Shown here: piece after piece, positions 1 through 7,100 of the stretch
Layout of the letters: each line of letters starts with the position of its first letter
Position numbering within the stretch: the stretch's first letter is position 1
Assembly (NCBI GenBank): GCA_017541365.1
Contig: JAFXZF010000095.1
Location: forward strand, 1-8,582
Direction of reading: 5' to 3'
DNA: 8,582 nucleotides
Origin: Prevotella sp.
GTDB taxonomy: Bacteria > Bacteroidota > Bacteroidia > Bacteroidales > Bacteroidaceae
Notes under the pieces: generated by a model
The model's database searches: none
Told to the model about the DNA's origin: nothing
Seen by the model: only the letters and a program-made list of their open reading frames with translations
Program-made: the position numbers and the translations under genes

Positions 1-1
1 C

Positions 2-1270
2 ATCAAGCCTGTCAATCCCATGCAGATTCTGCTCTCTATAAAGAAGAACATACACAGCCGCGAGATTGTCACCGAGGTGACACAGACAGGCTATCAGCAG
101 AACTTCCAGAATATATCAATGAAGATATCCGATTGCCGAAACATCGACGATTGGAAAGAGGTGTATAAGCTCCTCGTGCGATGGGAACTGGAACTCTCCG
201 CCACACACTCATCTATGACCGAGATGCTGAAGATGCAGAAGGAAGAGGCAAACCTCGGCTTTGCAAAGTTCATTAAGAAGAACTATATGGACTGGGTGGC
301 GCCTACTCCACCCCAACACCCATCATCCAACCCCCAACGCCCAACGATGTCTCCCGACATCTTCAAGACAAAGATATTCCCGCTTCTCGACAAGGGCGAG
401 AAAGTGTTCCTTATCGTAATTGATAACTTCCGCTTCGATCAGTGGCGCGTGCTTGCCGAAGAGATAGGCGATATGTTCGATATCGAGGAAGACCTCTACA
501 CCAGCATCCTGCCAACTGCCACACAGTATGCCCGCAATGCCATCTTCAGTGGACTCATGCCACAGCAGATAGCCAAGATGTTCCCGGAGCTATGGGTTGA
601 CGAGGATGAGGACGAAGGTAAGAACCTCAACGAGGCACCGCTTATCAAGACACAGATAGAACGCTATCGCCGTCACGACACGTTCTCATATCATAAGATA
701 AACGACTCAAACGGCGGCGACAAACTCATGCAGCAGTTCAAGTCGCTACAGCAGAACAGTCTCAACGTCGTGGTTATCAATTTCATCGATATGCTCTCCC
801 ACGCACGTACGGAGTCGAAGATGGTGCGCGAGCTTGCAAACAACGAGAGCGCATACCGCAGCATCTCCCTAAGTTGGTTCAAGCATTCCGTGCTCTCCGA
901 ACTCTTCACCGCACTCGCCCAGACCGACTACCGCGTCATCCTCACCACCGATCATGGCAGCATACGTGCCGACCGTCCGGTGAAGATTGTAGGCGACCGC
1001 AACACCAACACCAACCTGCGCTACAAGCTCGGCAAGAACCTGTCCTATAACAGCAAGGACCTCTTCGTCATCAAGGAGCCGCAGAAGGCACAACTTCCAG
1101 CACCGAACCTCTCCACGAGCTACGTGTTCGCCACCGGCAACGACTTCTTTGCCTACCCGAACAACTACAACTACTACGTGCAGTACTATAAGGACACCTT
1201 CCAGCACGGCGGTATCTCAATGGAGGAAATGCTCATCCCTCTCATCACGATGAAGGGAAGGAAAAAGTAA
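2..1270 (+). CDS. porX: PorX-type response regulator with PglZ phosphatase domain (5' partial)
   Basis: This is the C-terminal 422 residues of a PorX-like protein. In the family, a CheY-like receiver domain is followed by a helical bundle and a PglZ domain of the alkaline phosphatase superfamily, and PorX takes part in controlling type IX secretion. The frame is open to the left edge, beginning IKPVNP, which fits the end of a receiver domain; the Met at 20 is internal. Numbering from that Met, a helical region spans about 1-93, followed by a Pro-rich linker (94-112) and the PglZ domain from about 116. The expected metal-site residues are all visible: Asp135 (DNFRFD), Thr168 (PTATQYARN) as likely nucleophile, Asp257 and His261 (DMLSH), Asp311-His312 (TTDHGS) and His396 (FQHGG). 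An intact hydrolase is therefore likely. The linker DNA is a tandem heptamer repeat. The missing phosphoacceptor part cannot be judged. tsaE follows on the same strand. Confidence 0.93.
   Translation: MKPVNPMQILLSIKKNIHSREIVTEVTQTGYQQNFQNISMKISDCRNIDDWKEVYKLLVRWELELSATHSSMTEMLKMQKEEANLGFAKFIKKNYMDWVAPTPPQHPSSNPQRPTMSPDIFKTKIFPLLDKGEKVFLIVIDNFRFDQWRVLAEEIGDMFDIEEDLYTSILPTATQYARNAIFSGLMPQQIAKMFPELWVDEDEDEGKNLNEAPLIKTQIERYRRHDTFSYHKINDSNGGDKLMQQFKSLQQNSLNVVVINFIDMLSHARTESKMVRELANNESAYRSISLSWFKHSVLSELFTALAQTDYRVILTTDHGSIRADRPVKIVGDRNTNTNLRYKLGKNLSYNSKDLFVIKEPQKAQLPAPNLSTSYVFATGNDFFAYPNNYNYYVQYYKDTFQHGGISMEEMLIPLITMKGRKK
312..346 (+). repeat. Tandem heptamer repeat inside porX linker
   Basis: Five consecutive 7-bp units are in phase: CCCAACA, CCCATCA, TCCAACC, CCCAACG, CCCAACG. 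The tract is nearly free of G and encodes the Pro/Ser/Gln/Asn-rich linker between the helical bundle and the PglZ domain. A gain or loss of one unit would shift the frame, while three units (21 bp) would add or remove seven residues in frame. Confidence 0.75.
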
Positions 1271-1284
1271 AAAGCCAAACTACA

Positions 1285-1327
1285 GCCCCTTTCCTGTCCT
1301 TCGGACATCCTTTCCCCGTAGAGGGGC
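1285..1327. repeat. GC-rich intergenic inverted repeat (possible dispersed palindromic element)
   Basis: An outer stem pairs 1285-1292 with 1320-1327 (8 bp, one G-U), including GCCCCT with AGGGGC. It encloses a perfect 5-bp hairpin TGTCC-TTC-GGACA at 1295-1307. A competing stem, CCCC (1314-1317) with GGGG (1323-1326), is also possible. No T-run follows, so it does not look like an intrinsic terminator. Its GC-rich composition contrasts with the AT-rich sequence just before tsaE. It resembles dispersed intergenic palindromes that I recall from Bacteroidetes genomes, but this cannot be confirmed from one copy. It could also slow decay of the porX message. Confidence 0.55.
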
Positions 1328-1378
1328 AAGGGCAAGTTAGTAAGCTAAACGCAAATAGTATAATAATAAACACACATT

Positions 1379-1792
1379 ATGAAAATAAAAATTGATGATT
1401 TAGCTCATATCAACGAGGCTGCCAAGCAATTCGTGGCAGCAATGGGCGACAACACCATCTTTGCCTTCTACGGCCACATGGGCGCAGGCAAGACAACATT
1501 CATCAAGGCAATATGCGAGGAACTTGGCGTTGAGGACGTCATCACATCCCCTACCTTCGCCATCGTAAACGAATACACCGACGGGCAAGGCGAGCCTGTC
1601 TATCACTTCGACTTCTACCGAATCAAGAAGCAGGAAGAGGTTTATGACATCGGTTTCGAGGACTATGTAGAATCCGGCTCCGTCTGTCTCATGGAATGGC
1701 CGGAACTCATCGAAGACATCCTCCCTGCCGACACCGTGAAGGTCAGCATCACCGAGCAGCCAGACGGCACCCGTCTTGTGGAGTTCCTATAA
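1379..1792 (+). CDS. tsaE: tRNA threonylcarbamoyladenosine biosynthesis ATPase TsaE
   Basis: A 137-residue cytoplasmic ATPase of the TsaE (YjeE) family, which works with TsaB and TsaD to make N6-threonylcarbamoyladenosine at position 37 of ANN-decoding tRNAs. The Walker A loop is GHMGAGKTT at residues 32-40. The family segment SPTFAIVNEY is at 57-66, the Asp in HFDFYRI (78) is the likely magnesium-binding residue, and LMEWPE lies at 104-109. The length is normal, slightly shorter than the E. coli protein. The ATG is the first in frame after an A/T-rich leader and gives the expected N-terminus; no Shine-Dalgarno is seen, as usual in Bacteroidetes. No TAnnTTTG element is visible in the 108-base gap, so transcription from porX is plausible. 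The partners tsaB and tsaD are not in the window. Confidence 0.96.
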   Translation: MKIKIDDLAHINEAAKQFVAAMGDNTIFAFYGHMGAGKTTFIKAICEELGVEDVITSPTFAIVNEYTDGQGEPVYHFDFYRIKKQEEVYDIGFEDYVESGSVCLMEWPELIEDILPADTVKVSITEQPDGTRLVEFL

Positions 1793-1816
1793 TCAAAACG
1801 CATAGGGTGTCATTGT

Positions 1817-1852
1817 TTTCGGTTACATAAATGTGTAACCGAAACTTTTTTT
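1817..1852 (+). terminator. Intrinsic terminator after tsaE
   Basis: A perfect 11-bp stem pairs 1817-1827 (TTTCGGTTACA) with 1834-1844 (TGTAACCGAAA) around a 6-nt loop. It is followed by C and seven T (1846-1852). The T-run lies on the + side only, so it terminates the porX-tsaE direction best. From the other side, the araC transcript would meet the same stem after its stop codon but would lack a U-tract. Confidence 0.93.
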
Positions 1853-1865
1853 CTAAAGCAATCCC

Positions 1866-2750
1866 TTACTGCAACCTCACCTGCATCGGTGTCATACCGA
1901 AATGATCCTTGACATACTTGCCGAAGAACGAGGTGTTAGGGAAACCGAGCATATCACAAATCTGCTTGTTACTATAATCCGTCTGTTTCAGATTATAGCG
2001 AATATCCTCCATTACATGCTCCGTAATCCATTCACTTGCAGTCTTGCCTGAGTTCTTCTTACAGATAAACGAAAGATACTTAGGCGTGATACAAAGTTCT
2101 GAGGCATACCATTTTGTGGAATGATGCTTCACCTCCAAGGAATGCAGCAGGTCGAGGAAACGCTGGAAATGATTGTTACCAGTACCTCTGACTATGGATT
2201 CCTTATCGTTAAGCATACGATGCTTCAATGCACCACAAAGTCCGAGGATAGCACCTCTTAAAAGTGCCTGAATAACATCTGTTCGGAAAGGATAACATTC
2301 CTCCTCTTTATAGAAACACAGACTCAGCATCTCATAGAGATTCGTATAGAAACGGAGATCATCATCCTCCATCGTGATTACGTGCATACGATGAATATAT
2401 ACCACATCATTCCATATATTCACCTTCTCATGCAAGAAGCTATGCAGGATGCGATTGGTAAAGAGCATCACCTTCATGTCGAAATCAGGACTAATCATCA
2501 GGTCGGTAACCATTACGTCATGAGGAATAATTGCCACCTGATTCTTATGCACCTCTATCGTCTTGCCGTTTATAGTGCCCATAGCCTTACCTCGTGTACA
2601 GATAGCCACGGCATTCATTTCCACATGGGCTGCACTTATCTCTGCCAGTTTCTGGAAACTGTCAATAATTGCAATATCGTTGTCTGAATAACCAATCTGA
2701 ACATCCCCATTGTCGGTTAGCGTCTGGAGCGAAATTACTTCTTTTTTCAT
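1866..2750 (-). CDS. AraC-family transcriptional regulator, divergent to the RND efflux operon
   Basis: A 294-residue DNA-binding protein. The N-terminal half (about 38-105) looks like the cupin-type AraC ligand-binding domain, with short beta-strand stretches and the segment GTINGKTIEVHKNQVAIIP. The C-terminal ~100 residues are a typical AraC/XylS double helix-turn-helix: the first around 212-234 (WYASELCITPKYLSFICKK), the second around 260-284 (SNKQICDMLGFPNTSFFGKY) with the family ending GMTPMQVRLQ. I chose ATG at 2750; an in-frame TTG at 2768 would add six residues but sits in the base of an inverted repeat. The gene is transcribed away from the pump operon and shares with it an upstream region holding a 13-bp inverted repeat beside both promoters, so it probably regulates the pump and itself. 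The effector is unknown. Confidence 0.9.
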   Translation of the reverse strand: MKKEVISLQTLTDNGDVQIGYSDNDIAIIDSFQKLAEISAAHVEMNAVAICTRGKAMGTINGKTIEVHKNQVAIIPHDVMVTDLMISPDFDMKVMLFTNRILHSFLHEKVNIWNDVVYIHRMHVITMEDDDLRFYTNLYEMLSLCFYKEEECYPFRTDVIQALLRGAILGLCGALKHRMLNDKESIVRGTGNNHFQRFLDLLHSLEVKHHSTKWYASELCITPKYLSFICKKNSGKTASEWITEHVMEDIRYNLKQTDYSNKQICDMLGFPNTSFFGKYVKDHFGMTPMQVRLQ

Positions 2751-2767
2751 ATTATTCAACTTTCGCA

Positions 2768-2917
2768 AAGCTCAAGTTGAAAGTGAAGAGTGAAGAACTA
2801 AGAGTGAAGAATTCAAGTTACATTTTATAGCATAAGGTTAATAAACGACCTTAAAACTGCAATACAAACCTAAATTCTTAACTCTTCACTCTTAACTTTT
2901 CACTTGAAGTTGAGCTT
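2768..2917. repeat. Long imperfect inverted repeat built from heptamer arrays
   Basis: The left arm (2768-2814) and right arm (2873-2917) are reverse complements at roughly 80% of positions, with one gap, and both begin with AAGCTCAA at the outer end. The left arm reads as units AGTTGAA, AGTGAAG, AGTGAAG, AACTAAG, AGTGAAG from 2775. The right arm on the minus strand reads AGTGAAA, AGTTAAG, AGTGAAG, AGTTAAG (2904 down to 2877). If araC is transcribed from the promoter near 2940, the whole structure lies in its leader, with the stem base about 17 nt upstream of the chosen ATG. No U-run follows it, so it is not a plain terminator. Confidence 0.85.
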
Positions 2918-2939
2918 GCTAAACTTCACTTTTTGTCTG

Positions 2940-2947
2940 CAAAGTTA
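2940..2947 (-). promoter_or_regulatory. Predicted promoter (-7 element) of the araC-type gene
   Basis: On the minus strand this reads TAACTTTG, an exact match to the Bacteroidetes TAnnTTTG element. A -33-like ATTG lies at 2969-2966, with an 18-nt spacer, at the edge of the operator arm. The start of transcription would fall near 2933, leaving a leader of about 180 nt that contains the inverted heptamer arrays. Confidence 0.65.
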
Positions 2948-2967
2948 AGCAATTTCAACCAAAAACA

Positions 2968-2980
2968 ATGTTCTAAATGG
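2968..2980 (-). promoter_or_regulatory. Operator arm at the araC-side promoter
   Basis: On the minus strand this reads CCATTTAGAACAT, identical over all 13 bases to the copy at 3033-3045 in the opposite orientation. It ends 20 bp upstream of the TAACTTTG element, so it covers the -33 region of the leftward promoter. It is inferred to be a binding site of the neighbouring AraC-type protein. Confidence 0.7.
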
Positions 2981-3032
2981 AATATATTAATATCTATCTC
3001 TCGTTTACAAGTCAAAAATACAATAAAATACA

Positions 3033-3045
3033 CCATTTAGAACAT
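3033..3045 (+). promoter_or_regulatory. Operator arm at the efflux-operon promoter
   Basis: CCATTTAGAACAT lies 21 bp upstream of the TATTTTTG element and so occupies the -33 region, where no TTTG is present. It is the perfect inverted partner of 2968-2980; the two centres are 65 bp apart, about six helical turns. This position suits an activator that replaces a missing -33 contact. Confidence 0.7.
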
Positions 3046-3066
3046 CATCATTAACAAAAAAAGAGA

Positions 3067-3074
3067 TATTTTTG
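3067..3074 (+). promoter_or_regulatory. Predicted promoter (-7 element) of the efflux operon
   Basis: TATTTTTG exactly matches the Bacteroidetes TAnnTTTG element. Transcription would begin near 3081, giving a short A-rich leader of about 18 nt before the ATG at 3099. No -33 TTTG is found at the usual distance, which suggests dependence on an activator. Confidence 0.7.
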
Positions 3075-3098
3075 CATCCAAAACAAACAATAAGGACA

Positions 3099-4118
3099 AT
3101 GAAAAAAGGTATTTTAGGATTAATTACCATTCTGATGGTATGCAATTGTAGTGAGAAGAAAGAGAACGGAACCAAGGCTCCTACAAGGGTGCAAACCCAG
3201 ATAGTGTCTTCTGCATCTTCTGACGGCAGCCATACGTATGTAGGTATTATAGAGGAACGTGAGGCGACAGCCGTCAGCTTCACGGGCATGGGCGTTGTAA
3301 AGCGTGTACTTGTAAGCGAAGGCAAGGCAGTTAGTAAAGGACAGCTCATCGCAGAAATGGACGACACTCAAGCCCGTAACCTGCTTGATGGTGCCGAGGC
3401 TCAGATGTCGCAAGCCAACGATGCCCTGCAACGCTATAAGATGCTGCACGACAACGGTTCTCTGCCCGAAGTGCAATGGGTAGAGATACAGAGCAAGGTG
3501 GCACAGGCAAAGTCACAGTTGGAAGTGGCAAAGAAAAACCTTGCCGACTGTCAGCTTAAGGCTCCTGTAAGCGGCATCATAGGCAAGAAACTCATTGGTA
3601 GTGGCGAGACTGCCCTACCCTCTCAAGCCGTTGTCACTATCCTCGATATAACCAGCGTAAAGGTGAAGGTTTCAATTCCAGAAGCTGAAATAAGCGCTAT
3701 CACCACTTCCACGCCTTCTAATATAAGCGTAGAGGCTGCACAGAAGCAGGTACGCGGAGGAAACATAGAGAAAGGAATACAAGCAGATGCACTCACACAC
3801 ACATACGACGTGCGTATCAACGTACAGAATAGCGACCGCAAACTGCTCCCCGGTATGGTGGCAAACGTAAGTTTCCCGACATCCGTATCGAAAGGCATCA
3901 CAGGCATGTCACTACCTGTCACATCGGTACAGAAGGCTGCCGACGGCTCTTTGTTCGTATGGATCGTGGGTAATGACAATACCGCACACCGTGCAAAGGT
4001 GAGTGTCGGCAAGACCATTGGTAACTCCATCTCCATTACCGACGGTCTCGAAATGGGACAGCGTGTAGTAACGGAAGGGTATCAGAAACTAAGTGAAGGA
4101 ACGAAAGTGGTGTATTAG
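3099..4118 (+). CDS. RND efflux periplasmic adaptor (membrane fusion protein), probable lipoprotein
   Basis: A 339-residue HlyD/AcrA-type adaptor that links the inner-membrane permease to the outer-membrane channel. The N-terminus MKKGILGLITILMVCNCSEKKEN is a short hydrophobic signal ending in Cys15 and Cys17, one of which is probably lipidated; the lipobox is not canonical. Domains in order are the first half of the lipoyl motif (about 62-90, with VVKRVLVSEGKAVSKGQLIAE), an alpha-hairpin (about 89-151), the second lipoyl half (LKAPVSGIIGKK, 153-164), a beta-barrel (about 180-260, ending with LLPGMVANVSF) and a membrane-proximal domain (about 270-339). The ATG at 3099 was chosen because the in-frame TTG at 3072 overlaps the predicted -7 element and would spoil the signal peptide. 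It is the first gene of the operon and is separated by one base from the permease start. The substrate cannot be told from sequence. Confidence 0.93.
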   Translation: MKKGILGLITILMVCNCSEKKENGTKAPTRVQTQIVSSASSDGSHTYVGIIEEREATAVSFTGMGVVKRVLVSEGKAVSKGQLIAEMDDTQARNLLDGAEAQMSQANDALQRYKMLHDNGSLPEVQWVEIQSKVAQAKSQLEVAKKNLADCQLKAPVSGIIGKKLIGSGETALPSQAVVTILDITSVKVKVSIPEAEISAITTSTPSNISVEAAQKQVRGGNIEKGIQADALTHTYDVRINVQNSDRKLLPGMVANVSFPTSVSKGITGMSLPVTSVQKAADGSLFVWIVGNDNTAHRAKVSVGKTIGNSISITDGLEMGQRVVTEGYQKLSEGTKVVY

Positions 4119-4119
4119 T

Positions 4120-7100
4120 ATGGGAAAAAAGACAAGTTGGCTGAAATGGCCATTGAAACACTACTCTATATCGCTGCTAATAGTTGGCATCCTGTTCGTG
4201 CTGGGCATCTACGGTATGTACGTAATGCCGAAGGATGAATTTCCACACGCCACAATCCGACAGGGCGTGGTGGTAGCCGTATATCCAGGTGCCACAAGCG
4301 AGGAAGTAGAGCAGCAGGTAGCACGTCCGCTTGAGCGTTACCTCTTCACTTATGGCGAGGTAAACCGTGCCAAGACAACTACTACATCGCAGAACGGCAT
4401 GTGCATCGTCATGGTGAAGCTGAACGATGACGTGAACAACAAGGATGAGGTATGGTCGAAGATAAAGCACGGTCTTAATGCCTTCAAGCCTCAGCTTCCT
4501 TCGGGCGTTCTTGCCATTGTCGTAAACGATGACTTCGGTAACACCTCCGCCCTGCTCATTGCCATAGAGAGCAACCAGCGCAGCTACCGCGAACTGAAAC
4601 AATACAGCGACGACCTCAGCGACCGACTTCGCCGCATCCCTTCCGTTGCCAATGTCAAGCTATTCGGAGAACAGAAGGAACAGATTTCACTCTATATTGA
4701 CCGCAAACGACTGCAAGCCTACGGCATAGGACAGCAGATGCTCTTCTCACAACTGCAAACTCAAGGCATAACAACCATGAGCGGTAGCATAGACGATAGC
4801 GACCAGCAGATTCCTATCCACGTAGCATCTACCACAAACAGCGAGGAGGAGATAGCAAGCATGATTATCTTCAGCGACCCTGCAAGCGGAAAGGTGGTGC
4901 GTGTGAGGGATATCGCCCGTGTAGAGCGTGAATATGAGCCTATGGCAAGTCGCATAGAGCAGAACGGACATCCATGCGTGCTCCTCTCCATGGAGATGAC
5001 ACCGGGCAATAATGTGATGCAATACGGTGAGGATGTTGACCGTGTGCTCGATGAGTTCCGCACATCGGTACTTCCGGAAGATGTCAACGTAACGCGCATA
5101 GCCGACAAGCCGAAGGTCGTAACGATGAGTATCACGTCATTCCTTCGCGACCTGCTCATATCCATGGCAATCATCATCATCGTCATGATGGTGCTCTTCC
5201 CTCTGCGCTCGGCAATAGTAGCCGCCATAACCATACCTCTGAGCACATTCGTCTCTGTTGCCATTATGTATATGGTGGGCATCGAACTGAACATCGTAAC
5301 GCTCGCGGCGCTTATCGTGGTACTAGGAATGATAGTTGATAACTCCATCGTAGTAATCGACGGATACCTTGAATATCTGGGCAAGGGCTACGAACCGAAA
5401 GTGGCTGCCATAGAGTCTGCCCGACAGTATTTCATGCCGATGATGCTTGCCACCATCTGCATCTGCGCCATCTTCTTCCCCTTCCTGTTCACCATGAAGG
5501 GAATATTCCGCGACTGTCTGGAAGCTTTCCCTTGGACCATAACCATCAACCTGATGGTATCGCTTATCCTCGCCGTAACGGTTATTCCGTTCCTTGAGGT
5601 CCGCATCATCAAGCCCGATAAGGTGAGCACAGACGGCAACGCCATAACGCATTGGGTGCAGAACACATACAACCGCGTACTCGCATGGACATTCAAGAAC
5701 CCTTGGCTTACTATCGTAGGAGGCATAGGCATAATCCTGCTATCCACAATCATCGTCCCTACGCTGAAGATACGCCTCTTCCCATACGCTGACCGCGATC
5801 AGTTTGCAGTAGAGATATTCCTGCCCGACGGCAAGGGCATGAAAGAGACAGAAGTGATAGCCGATTCCGTTCGGCACGTATTGCAGAAGGATGAGCGTAT
5901 AGTGGATATCACGAGCTTCATAGGCTGTTCATCACCACGCTTCATGGATGCCTACGCCCCACAGATGGCAGGTGCCAACTATGCCCAGTTCATCGTCAAC
6001 ACCAAGTCTGACCAAGCCACTATCGACCTGTTGGCAGAGTATCAGCCACGACTGAGCGAGATATTCCCGAATGCCTACGTCAAGTTCAAGCGTCTCGACT
6101 ATCTTGAGGTCAACGAACTGGAGTACCGCTTCTATGGCGACAACCTCGACTCCCTGCATGTGGCAGCCGAAAGACTCATGGAGCGTATGCGTAAGATGCC
6201 GGAACTGGAATGGGTACATACCGACTTCATGCAGCCCTACCCTATCATCAACGTAGAGCTTGATCCTGTGGCATCTGCACAGCTCGGTTTCACACGCGCT
6301 TCTGCACAGCTTGCCATCGGTGCAACATCGAGCAACCTGCGTGTTGGTCAGATATGGGAAGGCAACTACGACCTGCCGATAGTAGTGAAAGATGATACCG
6401 ACATGACCTTCTCTGGCATTGGAAGCCTCGGAATGTCATCGCCTATGTCTATGCTCTCAGGAGCTATCAACAACACTAACAGCACCGTGCCATTGTCTCA
6501 GATTGCAAAGGTGAAGCCGAAATGGAGCGAGAGCCGCATACAGCATCGTGGCGGTGAGCGTTGCATCACGGTCACAGCACAGTTCGCAAATGGCGTATTT
6601 ACCGCCCCTGTGGAAAAGGAGATAGCCCGCATCATGCAGAACGAGATACAGATGCCGCAAAGCGTGAGAAGCGAGGTAGGCGGCGAGATAGAATACGGCG
6701 ACGAGGCTATGCCACAGATCTTCGGAGGCATCGCCATTGCCTTGGTCATCGTGTTCTTCTTCCTGCTCTTCAACTTCAAGAAATATGGTATCACAACCAT
6801 CTGCATGGCAGCCCTCGGCTTGATGACACCAGGTGCACTCATCGGACTCGGCCTGATGAACCGTGCCCTCGGACTTACCTCCATCTTCGGTCTCATCACG
6901 CTCATGGGAATGATTATGCGTAACGAGATTCTCATCTTCGAACATGCCATTCAGCAGAGAAGGAAACTCTTGTCAGAAAGCGAAGAAAACGACCGTCAGG
7001 CATACAACGAAGCCGTGAAGCGAGCCGCCTACGATGCTGGCAAGCGCCGTATGGTGCCAATCTTCCTCACCACAGCCACCACCGCCGTCGGTGTGGTACC

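Larger units (their letters stand above)
2751..3098. promoter_or_regulatory. Divergent regulatory region between araC-type gene and efflux operon
   Basis: This 348-base AT-rich stretch has no credible gene. From left to right it holds the araC start region, two inverted heptamer arrays separated by about 60 bases (2768-2917), the leftward promoter (-7 at 2940-2947), the first 13-bp operator arm (2968-2980), an AT-rich spacer with the palindrome ATATTAATAT (2984-2993), the second arm (3033-3045) and the rightward promoter (-7 at 3067-3074). A small stem TAAGGT/ACCTTA (2833-2838 with 2848-2853) sits between the heptamer arrays. Confidence 0.8.

Noticed and set aside
360..1270. PglZ domain as a sign of a BREX phage-defence locus
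   Set aside because: The receiver-like remnant, helical bundle and order of motifs match PorX. No BREX partners (BrxC, PglX, BrxL) are nearby; the neighbour is tsaE.
1285..1327. Palindrome after porX as an intrinsic terminator
   Set aside because: No T-run follows on either strand, unlike the clear terminator at 1817-1852.
2382..2687. 101-residue plus-strand open frame opposite the AraC-type gene
   Set aside because: It lies wholly antisense to the regulator's N-terminal domain; the His-rich composition looks like a frame shadow and no promoter or domain is seen.
2751..2768. TTG start at 2768 for the AraC-type gene
   Set aside because: It is a rare start codon within the inverted repeat base, and the six extra residues match nothing typical; ATG 2750 lies downstream in frame.
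3072..3098. TTG start at 3072 for the adaptor
   Set aside because: The codon lies inside the predicted -7 element, and the nine extra residues would put a charged segment before a good lipoprotein-like signal. ATG 3099 is better.
4093..4119. GTG start at 4093 for the permease
   Set aside because: It would overlap the adaptor gene by 26 bases and add an atypical charged extension. ATG 4120 directly after the adaptor stop gives a normal AcrB-like N-terminus.
4761..5384. 207-residue minus-strand open frame inside the permease gene
   Set aside because: It is antisense to a well-conserved membrane region, rich in Met/Ser/Thr as expected from the reverse reading of TM codons, and has no recognisable domain.
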